DNA from: Massilia sp. R2A-15
Lineage (GTDB): Bacteria; Pseudomonadota; Gammaproteobacteria; Burkholderiales; Burkholderiaceae_D
DNA length: 64,000 nt
Assembly: GCF_030704305.1 (NCBI RefSeq)
Contig: NZ_CP131935.1
Span: 2,480,001-2,544,000, forward strand
Direction of reading: 5' to 3'
The position numbers and the translations under genes were made by a program. Shown one piece after another: positions 57,569-64,000 of this stretch. Within the stretch, counting starts at the first letter, position 1; every line of letters starts with the position of its first letter. The notes under the pieces are model-generated. The model did no database searches and was not told the DNA's origin. It worked only from the letters and a program-made list of their open reading frames with translations.

Positions 57569-58066
57569 TTAGTACGAGGTTTGCACAGGCGCCAGGCTGC
57601 GGATCTGGAATTGCTTCCTGTCGTTGAAAAGGAAGGTCTCTGAATATTCGAGGGTGCGCCACGGATACGCAGCCAGGTTGGATGGCGGCGGCAAGGCGCC
57701 GGCACGCGCCATCGAGGCCATCGCAATTTCGGATTCGCCTTCGTCGTGACCCGGCTTGCGCTGCACCCACATATTGGTGATCGCGCCGGTCTCGTCGACC
57801 GTGATTCGCAGCACTACGACCGCCGGTACGATCGGCGGCAGCTTGCCGCTGAAGGTGTGGCCCGCGTTGGAACGCATGACGTGCCTGGCGGCGTAGTACT
57901 TGTATTCGTCGACGCTTTCGAACATGGTCGCCGGCGGGATGCTGTCTTGTTCGGAAGCCTGCGCTGCGATGAGGTCCGGCGACAGGCCATCGGAGGAACT
58001 GGCGATCGCCGCGAGGCTGACAAACAGGGATGCACAGGGAATCAGGCGAAGGGACTTGGTGTTCAT
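57569..58066 (-). CDS. TonB C-terminal-like exported protein
   Basis: 165 residues: signal peptide MNTKSLRLIPCASLFVSLAAIA, linker, then a TonB-C-like fold VPAVVVLRITVDETGAITNMWVQRKPG. It has no membrane anchor beyond the signal, so it cannot act like classical TonB with ExbBD; probably a periplasmic or envelope partner. GGGAGG ribosome site before ATG 58066. Possibly operonic with the secreted unknown gene downstream. Confidence 0.7.
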   Translation of the reverse strand: MNTKSLRLIPCASLFVSLAAIASSSDGLSPDLIAAQASEQDSIPPATMFESVDEYKYYAARHVMRSNAGHTFSGKLPPIVPAVVVLRITVDETGAITNMWVQRKPGHDEGESEIAMASMARAGALPPPSNLAAYPWRTLEYSETFLFNDRKQFQIRSLAPVQTSY

Positions 58067-58373
58067 TTCGACCTCCCACAACGTGTGTGAACGCTGGCGC
58101 CCAGGAGAAGGTTCGCGCCGGAACCGAGTGGCATCTCTGTCGCTTTGGACCTGCGGCACGAAGATGGTCTTCAGCTGTTTGACACATCGTTAAGGCGAGG
58201 GTTCACACACTTTCGCGTCTGCCGAATCCGCCTTGCAGTAGCTCATGGAACATGGCCGGGAATCTTGATTGCTTGCGCGAGGGCCCGAGCTTGACGGCAT
58301 CGAGTTGCACTGAACGCGGCGCGCGCATCGACGGGGTGTGATGCTGCGCGCAGGATCGGTATGCAAAGCGCCG
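58067..58373. other. Intergenic stretch without recognised content
   Basis: 307 bp between the TonB-C-like gene start and the ABC transporter stop; no repeat, promoter or RNA is convincing. Confidence 0.5.
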
Positions 58374-60239
58374 CTACGCTACGGCTGCCACCTTGCGCTG
58401 TAGCCGCGCCGGCTGGAAGTTGGCCGCGTCGCCGCTGCGAAATGCTGCAACCGGGCCATCGAATTGGTACCCGGTTGCTTCATGCACCTCCCATGCGCCC
58501 TCGCCCATCAATCGCAGTACGTGGGTGTGGTGGCGCAGCACCGCGGCGCGGTGGGCGACGCTGATCAGCGTCGTGCCGCTGGCGCGCAGGCGGGCATACA
58601 GCGAAGCTTCGTTCGCACTGTCGAGCGCGCTGGTAGCCTCATCCAGGATGACGATGTTCGGCTCATGCACCAGCACGCGGCCGAAGGCCAGGCGCTGCTG
58701 CTCGCCGACCGACAACAGCTTTTCCCAGTCATGCACGGCGTCCAGGCCGCCGACGCGCTCGGCCAGCAGCGGCAGATGAACCTGCTTCAATATGTCCATC
58801 AGTTGCTCGTCGCTCAGGGCCGACTGCTGGCTCGGGTAGATCAGCTGGCTGCGCAGCGTGCCGGACTGCAGATAGGGCTGTTGCGGCAGAAAAAAGAAAT
58901 CCTCCATCGGCGGATGATGGATCACACCGCTGCCGGTGCTCCACAGACCGGCAATGGCCCGCAACAGCGAGCTTTTGCCGCAGCCGCTGTCGCCGGTAAT
59001 GAGCAGCGCGTCGCCCGGCTTCAGGGCCAGCGTAAGTTCCTTGATCAGCACCCGTTCAGATTGCGGCGGATGCAGCGTGAGCGATTCCAGCGCGAGGTGC
59101 TCGCCCGGACGTGTCTGGATGCGCGGGTGGGTGTTCTCTTCAACGGCTTTGACTTCGGCGTTGGGCATAACAAGGTTGGACAATGCCTGCAGGCGGTCGA
59201 TGCCGGCCACGAAGCGGCTCAGGCTTTCGAAGTTGTCGACGATGAGGCCCACGGCGCCGAGCACAGCACTGAACGCCCCGGCCGCCTGGACCGCACGCCC
59301 TACTTCCAGCTCGCCCGACAAAACGCCGCCGGCCAGGATCACGGCGGGCAGCACCATATCGAGCCGGCTGAACGCGCGCTGGAACAGGTTGAGGGAACGC
59401 TGCTTCTTGATCAGCCTGGCGAAATTCTGGATCACTTTCTCGAACTTGCTGTCGATGTGCGCCCGCTCCTGTTCCTCCCCGCGGTAAAAGGCGATCGATT
59501 CGGCGTTTTCTCGCACGCGCATCAGGCTGAAACGGAAATCCGCCTCGCGCCGCAACTGCCAGAAATTCAGGTGGATCAGCGGGTTGCCGAAGACCCAGAG
59601 GGCGATCACGGTGCCCGCCAGCGCGTACACCGCCAGCACGCCGACCAGCAAATGCGAGATCGACCACAGCACGGTGCTGAACGCCACCAGCGACATCAAT
59701 GAGCCTAAAAAGATCAGCAGGAAGTGGATCGACCTGCCGGTGAAGGTGCTGATGTCTTCGGCGATCCGCTGATCGGGATTGTCGATCTCGGCGTTCGAGC
59801 CCAGCTCGTAGTATTTGCGCCCTGTCAGGTAGCCGTCGAGGAAGCGGCTGGTGAGCCAGCGCCGCCACTGGTTGGCGAAGAGGTCGCGCATGTAGTAATA
59901 GAAAGCGTAGATCGGCACGGCAAACGCCAGCACGAACAGGCAGGCGCGCACCGATGCCCAGAAGCGCTCGCCACTTTTGGCTGCCAGCGCCGAGGTCATC
60001 TCGCCGGCCTGGTCGTTCAGCATGACTGCGAACTTGGTTTCGAACAGCATCAACACGATCAACAGTGCCAGCAGGCCCCAGGCCTTCTTTTTTTCGTCTC
60101 CAAGCCAATACGGCTTTGCCACCCTGACGAATTGCTTCCATGCGGCGAGCGACAAGGGCGGCACCCGGCGTCTTTTCTTGGGTGCCGGCGGGACCTGATC
60201 AGTTACAGCGTCCGTGGTAGCGGAGGTAGGCGTATTCAT
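58374..60239 (-). CDS. ABC transporter, SbmA/BacA-YddA type (fused permease and ATPase)
   Basis: 621 residues. N-terminal SbmA/BacA-like membrane domain with six helices (FRVAKPYWLGDEKKKAWGLL region), GNPLIHLNFWQLRREADFRFSLMRVRENAESIAFYRGEEQE typical of this family, then an ABC ATPase with Walker A GDSGCGKSS, signature LSVGEQQRLAFG and Walker B IVILDEATSALD. Related to YddA and Rv1819c; substrates may be peptides or vitamin B12. ATG 60239 gives the usual start. Confidence 0.92.
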   Translation of the reverse strand: MNTPTSATTDAVTDQVPPAPKKRRRVPPLSLAAWKQFVRVAKPYWLGDEKKKAWGLLALLIVLMLFETKFAVMLNDQAGEMTSALAAKSGERFWASVRACLFVLAFAVPIYAFYYYMRDLFANQWRRWLTSRFLDGYLTGRKYYELGSNAEIDNPDQRIAEDISTFTGRSIHFLLIFLGSLMSLVAFSTVLWSISHLLVGVLAVYALAGTVIALWVFGNPLIHLNFWQLRREADFRFSLMRVRENAESIAFYRGEEQERAHIDSKFEKVIQNFARLIKKQRSLNLFQRAFSRLDMVLPAVILAGGVLSGELEVGRAVQAAGAFSAVLGAVGLIVDNFESLSRFVAGIDRLQALSNLVMPNAEVKAVEENTHPRIQTRPGEHLALESLTLHPPQSERVLIKELTLALKPGDALLITGDSGCGKSSLLRAIAGLWSTGSGVIHHPPMEDFFFLPQQPYLQSGTLRSQLIYPSQQSALSDEQLMDILKQVHLPLLAERVGGLDAVHDWEKLLSVGEQQRLAFGRVLVHEPNIVILDEATSALDSANEASLYARLRASGTTLISVAHRAAVLRHHTHVLRLMGEGAWEVHEATGYQFDGPVAAFRSGDAANFQPARLQRKVAAVA

Positions 60240-60450
60240 TGTATTCAATTGCAGAGTTAGGTAACCGTCGAGCGCACGCGCCCGATTCATTTGCACTTTT
60301 CAGTCTAGGCAACCATCTCCACGATTGCAGAAAAAAACCAAGCATACGACCTGGAACGAATTCGTTCGGTGCGGAAACGGACATAGCATGCCATCCCGCG
60401 CTCCTTTTTCGACCACGAAGAAATGGCTGCGTTCATTTCCTGGCCACCGC

Positions 60451-61416
60451 TCAGGCGGCCTGGCGATCGAAGAAGAAGCGCAACATCTGCTCGCTGGCGT
60501 CGGGGCCGTTGGCGTCGGTGTAGCTGCCGCGCCGGCTGCCGCCGGACCAGGCGTGGCCGGCGCCGTGCACGGTCCAATGCTCGGCAAAGATGTCGCCCGT
60601 TGCGCTGCGATGGATGTCGCGGGTGAAAGTGCGCCCGGTGGCTTCGCCGACCTCTTGCGCGTGCGTCTGCGCGGCCGTCGCGGACTGCAGCGATTGCCGC
60701 ACGATACGGCCGCCATTCCTGGGATGCACAGTCGAATCGAGGTCGCCGTGAAAGACGATGATCGGCACGCCGTCGGCGGCCGCCATGCCGTCGAGCGCAT
60801 CGACGTCGGCGCCGTGGCGCATCGCCCGCATCGCGCCGAAGCGGTCGGTGGCGGCGCCGTGCGCCAGGCCGGAGTGGCAGCCGACAGCGGTGAACAGGTC
60901 CGGATAGGTGCGGCCGAGGATCACCGCCATCGAACCGCCGGACGACAGGCCGGCGACGAACACCTTGCCGGTGTCGACCGCGTATTCGGAGATGATCTTT
61001 CGTGCGACGCCGGCGATCAGCGCCGGCTCGCCTTGGCCGCGATGGTGGTTCGCTTTCTCGAACCAGTTCCAGCACTTCGCGCCGTTGGCGCCGCAGGATT
61101 GTTCGGGGTAAGCGACCAGGCAATGGTATTTTTCCGCCAGCGCGTTCATGCCGGTGCCGCAGGCAAAGTCGTCAGCATCCTGGCCGCAGCCGTGCAACAT
61201 GACGATCAGCGGCGTCGGCGAACCGTCGTAGCCGCTGGGGATAAACAATTTATACCGAAGCGATCCGAAGTCCGCGGCAAAGCGGTCTGAGACGAAATCG
61301 CCGGGACCGGGCTCCGGCAGCGGGGCCAGCAGCGAAATACCGAATCGGATGGGGGCCGAGTCCCACGGAGAAGTGCAAGCCAGGCTGGTCCAGGCGTCGA
61401 GCATAGGGTTCAACAT
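60451..61416 (-). CDS. PHB depolymerase-type alpha/beta-hydrolase esterase
   Basis: 321 residues of the extracellular catalytic type-1 PHB-depolymerase/feruloyl-esterase-like family: LRYKLFIPSGYDGSPTPLIVMLHGCGQDADDFA (oxyanion region), lipase box GLSSGGS, Asp in FHGDLDSTVHP, and His in GAGHAWSGGS. No typical signal peptide at the N-terminus (MLNPMLDAWTS), so likely an intracellular or non-classically exported enzyme. Substrate could be PHB oligomers or an ester. Confidence 0.85.
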   Translation of the reverse strand: MLNPMLDAWTSLACTSPWDSAPIRFGISLLAPLPEPGPGDFVSDRFAADFGSLRYKLFIPSGYDGSPTPLIVMLHGCGQDADDFACGTGMNALAEKYHCLVAYPEQSCGANGAKCWNWFEKANHHRGQGEPALIAGVARKIISEYAVDTGKVFVAGLSSGGSMAVILGRTYPDLFTAVGCHSGLAHGAATDRFGAMRAMRHGADVDALDGMAAADGVPIIVFHGDLDSTVHPRNGGRIVRQSLQSATAAQTHAQEVGEATGRTFTRDIHRSATGDIFAEHWTVHGAGHAWSGGSRRGSYTDANGPDASEQMLRFFFDRQAA

Positions 61417-61746
61417 TTGATAACTCCGCTAAAGAAACTGTATGGAAGTCTCCAATGTTCTTTTAGGGAAGTATCGCCCACCACGACTGCGTTAATTGTC
61501 GGGAAGCGTGCCGAGCCGACGTAGGACAGTTACCCTGCGAGGCAATTCGACGCCCCGAATGCTGCTCCGCATGGCAAGATAGACACCATTGCGAGGTACG
61601 GGCCAGCCTCCGTACCAGAAGTGTGCGTAGTTTGACTACTCGACCAACACCTTTCTGGCGAACCGGAAGCCAAAGGCCTCCGATTGGGGTGGCAAGCATG
61701 TTTTTTGATTCGGAATTGCCGCAGAAGGTGGAACACCGCGCGCTGG
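61417..61746. other. Intergenic stretch without recognised content
   Basis: 330 bp between the esterase and the second two-TM gene. Only a weak inverted repeat (GGTACGG / CCGTACC near 61596-61617) is seen; no gene or RNA recognised. Confidence 0.5.
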
Positions 61747-62421
61747 TTACTGATCTGCTCGCGCTAAACGCGCAGCCGCCGCCGCCTCGCTCGGGCGCTC
61801 TTGCGCAAGACGGAGCTTCTCCAAAAAAGCAGGAAGGTGGAAAGCTTCCAGTTCGGTTCGCACCTGCGTGCAAATCCGAGCGATTTCGGCATTGACATGG
61901 GGCGAGCTGGTCGCCGCCGCAATCATATCGACCGCGGAGACTGTTCGGATAACCATTCGTGCTAAATTTGGTTCAAAGTATTTAGCGAGAAGCGCATCTT
62001 CGGTGTCGCCGAAAACAAATGCCATTCTTCCACCGTCGAGTGACGTGGCCGGGTATGTCGACTCGTTCGCCTCATCAAGTATTTTGAGTATGTTGTCTCT
62101 TGCCGCGCCCAATAGAATGACCTTTTCGCCCAAGGTGCGCAACATCAGTACTCGACGGACATGGACCGCAGGGTACGCGAGCGCGCAGACACCGAGCGTG
62201 CCCCAAAATATCTTCACGGCATCCGATTTGGCCGACGGCCCTATTAATGCAAAGATCGGGACGATGCCTTCGTTCCATATGAACGATCCTCCACGGTATA
62301 AGCCCCAATAAATCACCAAATACCCGCTGAAAACATACAAAAGCAAATAGCTCAACATCCAAAGTATAACTACTCGCTCTCCTGTCGATAATTTCCTGCC
62401 TTTTTTCTTGGAAGTTTCCAT
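61747..62421 (-). CDS. Two-TM protein of unknown family, paralogue B
   Basis: 224 residues, two membrane segments near the N-terminus (VVILWMLSYLLLYVFSGYLVIYW and about 70-90), then VRRVLMLRTLGEKVILLGAARDNILKILDEA, FVFGDTEDALLAKYFEP and VIRTVSAVDMIAAATSS. Clearly homologous to the gene at 54842-55492 over the full length, with a longer Ala-rich C-terminus. Lower GC than its neighbours. Family unknown. Family C repeat and a terminator lie just upstream, at the end of the EAL-HDOD gene. Confidence 0.7.
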   Translation of the reverse strand: METSKKKGRKLSTGERVVILWMLSYLLLYVFSGYLVIYWGLYRGGSFIWNEGIVPIFALIGPSAKSDAVKIFWGTLGVCALAYPAVHVRRVLMLRTLGEKVILLGAARDNILKILDEANESTYPATSLDGGRMAFVFGDTEDALLAKYFEPNLARMVIRTVSAVDMIAAATSSPHVNAEIARICTQVRTELEAFHLPAFLEKLRLAQERPSEAAAAARLARADQ

Positions 62422-62566
62422 AATCGTGTCGGCCCTTCTTCGGAGTTGGGAGTGCGAGCGCCAGAGCGGATTTGATAGCGAAACAGGCGCAAACTTTAAC
62501 CCGCCTCAGCGAAAAAATATTGTTCCTCGTCATGATTTTGGGGATCAGTTGCGCGCTTTCACGCAT

Positions 62567-62596
62567 AAAAAAACCGGGACGCGGCCCGGTGTTTTT
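62567..62596 (-). terminator. Terminator after the EAL-HDOD gene
   Basis: ACCGGG / CCCGGT stem with short loop, T7 on the minus strand and T5 on the plus strand; 57 bp past the stop of the EAL-HDOD gene. Confidence 0.8.
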
Positions 62597-62609
62597 GGTT
62601 CTGCTCTTA

Positions 62610-62635
62610 GGGTCTGACCCGGCAGGGTCAGACCC
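62610..62635. repeat. Family C hairpin repeat
   Basis: GGGTCTGACCC - GGCA - GGGTCAGACCC, followed by AGGTGTGCC as at 54587; 17 bp after the EAL-HDOD stop. Confidence 0.85.
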
Positions 62636-62652
62636 AGGTGTGCCGGCGTAGC

Positions 62653-63858
62653 TCAGGTCGTGACGTTCTGCGCCCACGCCAGCGCCGACAGGTGCGCCTT
62701 GTTCACTTCCAGCGGGCTGATCCCCAGCGACTTGGCCAGCCCCGCGACCAGGTGCGAGTTGAGCTCGCACGCCTCCGCCAGCGCCAGGTACGGACCGTAC
62801 ATGCCGCCGCGCGTGAGCAGCGCGCGCACCACTTCGTCCGGCAGCTGAATCGTATCCAGCACTTCTTTCATCGGCAAACCGAGCAGGCGATCGAGCAGCG
62901 AAAACATCCCCGCCACGAACAGGTTCTCGCCCTCCCCGCGCGGCAGGAATTTGGCGCCCAACAGCTCGGCCAGCCGGCCGCGCACCACCGCCGTCTCCAT
63001 CAGCACCGGCGAGTAGCCGCTCTTGCTGGCGGTCGCCAGCAGCAGGGTCAGCCACCGGTACAGCGGCGCATAACCGAGCAGGCTGATCGCCTGGCGCAGC
63101 GACTGGATCTCGCGCCCGCTGCCGAAGCCGGCCGAGTTGATGAAGCGCAGCAGCTTGTACGACAGCGCCGGATCGCGTTTCAAAACGCCTTCGATCTTGG
63201 GGATGTCTTCGTTGGCCGTGACCATCTGCATCAGCTGCAGGATGATCTGCTGCGCCGGGTTCATGCCCTTGACCGGATTGCCCGGCCGCGGCGTCAGGTG
63301 CAGCTTGCCGACGAAAGCGTCGAGCCCGAGCGCGGCGCAGGCGTCGAAGTCGCTCCAGGTGTTCACCGGCCGCCCCACCATGCGCACGGTCGACTGCTTG
63401 ACCGCCGCATATGCGCGCGCCTGCGTCGCCACGTCGGCCCCGGAAAACTTCACTTCGATATACGACGCGTTCTGCCCGAGGTTTTTGCCGAGGTGCCCCA
63501 GGTCGCCGCGCACCGAGATGCCGACCCCGCCCGCGCGCAAGCCGCGCACCGCGGCCAGCGTATCCGGATCGGCCATGTCGGCCGCCTTCATGGTCAGCAC
63601 CGTGCGCTCCGGCGGCATCGAGTGCAAGGCGTCGGTCGACAGCATCGGCGGCACCGCGTCGAGGAACAGCACCTTGTCGCGCAGCAGCCAGCCGCGCTCT
63701 TCGTCGTTGACGTTTTCCGCCACGAAGGCGACCAGCGCCTCGAGCGCCTCGTCGGTAATCGGCTGGTCGTCGTCGTGCTTCCACGACAGCTCGTAACCGA
63801 TCACCCGCTGCTTCGGATCGAGCAGCGGTTCGCGCACTATGAAATTAGTTTGATGCAT
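62653..63858 (-). CDS. EAL-HDOD protein (YuxH/CdgJ type)
   Basis: 401 residues: an N-terminal EAL-like domain, degenerate (the start REPLLDPKQRVIGYELSW fits, but the EAL motif is not seen where the phosphodiesterase Glu should be, so c-di-GMP hydrolysis is unlikely), and a C-terminal HDOD domain (QLMQMVTANEDIPKIEGVLKRDPALSYKLLRFINSAGF). Such proteins tune motility and virulence in c-di-GMP networks. Next to cheZ on the same strand, consistent with a chemotaxis/motility context. Confidence 0.88.
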   Translation of the reverse strand: MHQTNFIVREPLLDPKQRVIGYELSWKHDDDQPITDEALEALVAFVAENVNDEERGWLLRDKVLFLDAVPPMLSTDALHSMPPERTVLTMKAADMADPDTLAAVRGLRAGGVGISVRGDLGHLGKNLGQNASYIEVKFSGADVATQARAYAAVKQSTVRMVGRPVNTWSDFDACAALGLDAFVGKLHLTPRPGNPVKGMNPAQQIILQLMQMVTANEDIPKIEGVLKRDPALSYKLLRFINSAGFGSGREIQSLRQAISLLGYAPLYRWLTLLLATASKSGYSPVLMETAVVRGRLAELLGAKFLPRGEGENLFVAGMFSLLDRLLGLPMKEVLDTIQLPDEVVRALLTRGGMYGPYLALAEACELNSHLVAGLAKSLGISPLEVNKAHLSALAWAQNVTT

Positions 63859-63897
63859 GGGGAGATCGCTTCGGCGTTGCTGCCGCGGGGAGAAAAA

Positions 63898-64000
63898 TCA
63901 GAAGCCCAGGCTGTCCAGCAGGTCGTCCACCTGGCCCTGGTCGGCCACTACTTCGCTGTTGCCGGCCGGGTTGATCTGCGGCCCGTTCATCAGGCTGTTG
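63898..64000 (-). CDS. cheZ: CheZ C-terminus (gene continues past window edge)
   Basis: The last 33 codons in the minus strand end in QGQVDDLLDSLGF, matching the conserved CheZ C-terminal helix that binds CheY, preceded by a Gly/Pro/Asn-rich linker. The body of the phosphatase lies beyond 64000. The stop is 39 bp from the EAL-HDOD start, suggesting a chemotaxis operon. Confidence 0.85.
   Translation of the reverse strand, partial: NSLMNGPQINPAGNSEVVADQGQVDDLLDSLGF

Noticed and set aside
61463..61873. 136-residue minus-strand frame between the esterase and paralogue B
   Set aside because: No ribosome site or motif and it overlaps the end of the paralogue B gene in another frame.

Overview
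The window is a high-GC chromosomal segment of a betaproteobacterium, most likely of the Oxalobacteraceae (Massilia/Telluria/Duganella/Janthinobacterium relatives). This is inferred from gene content and protein style: EF-P with Arg32 next to EarP, a DUF3460 small protein upstream of scpA, a DUF3305/DUF3306 formate dehydrogenase cluster, and a TssQ-type T6SS lipoprotein. No rRNA gene is present to fix the genus. Genes are dense, and most intergenic gaps that are not promoters hold short hairpin repeats.

Layout. 1-5.7 kb (minus): 5' part of clpB with a recognisable heat-shock promoter, fluC/crcB, moaE, a DUF349 protein and a hemerythrin-like protein. 6-12.3 kb: an AlkX/YcaQ-type DNA glycosylase (minus), then sbcD-sbcC (plus). 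12.3-16.6 kb: small zinc-ribbon protein, unknown protein, class I methyltransferase, tRNA-fMet, small unknown protein, dbpA. 16.7-20.1 kb: a four-gene T6SS-type protein phosphorylation cassette (stand-alone TagH C-terminal domain, PP2C phosphatase, membrane Ser/Thr kinase with PEGA domain, TssQ lipoprotein) with no T6SS structural genes in view. 20.1-21.4 kb: a complete IS3-family element that has split one hairpin repeat. 21.4-25.4 kb (minus): a BlaI repressor, an M56/M23 fused membrane metallopeptidase and a TonB-dependent receptor, with a perfect palindrome at the promoter. 25.4-29.1 kb (minus): Tat-exported amidase, efp, earP. 29.1-30.0 kb: a truncated haemoglobin and a DUF1971 protein behind an NsrR-like site. 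30.2-32.3 kb (minus): five tRNA genes (Ala-Glu-Ala-Glu-Glu) next to gltX. 32.3-41.3 kb (minus): an 11-gene formate dehydrogenase operon (TorD chaperone, Tat peptide protein, alpha, beta and gamma subunits, two small lipoproteins, accessory proteins, a multi-cluster ferredoxin). 41.5-46.4 kb: two VOC-fold proteins, unknowns, an RlmN-like radical SAM enzyme, DUF4399, apbC/mrp. 46.6-54.6 kb: metG, a fused MFS/spermidine-synthase-like protein, a conserved 438-residue protein, DUF3460, scpA, panC. 54.8-62.4 kb: an accessory stretch with two paralogous two-TM proteins, DUF6328, a secreted Cys-containing unknown, a TonB-C-like protein, an SbmA/YddA-type ABC transporter and a PHB-depolymerase-like esterase. 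62.6-64 kb (minus): a degenerate EAL-HDOD protein and the very C-terminus of CheZ.

The most striking non-genic signal is a family of 27-bp imperfect palindromes (arms GGGGTCAGGTCC and GGACCAGACCCC): 14 complete copies plus one interrupted by the IS. Copies lie mostly 10-20 bp after stop codons. Two are translated inside the DUF3306 gene, one shows compensated arm changes, and two form nearly identical 82-bp head-to-head composites. A second family (GGGTACCAGCC / GGCTGGTACGAC type hairpins, four copies) and a third (two copies, GGGTCTGACCC arms) are also present. No CRISPR array, prophage, rRNA operon or replication origin was seen.
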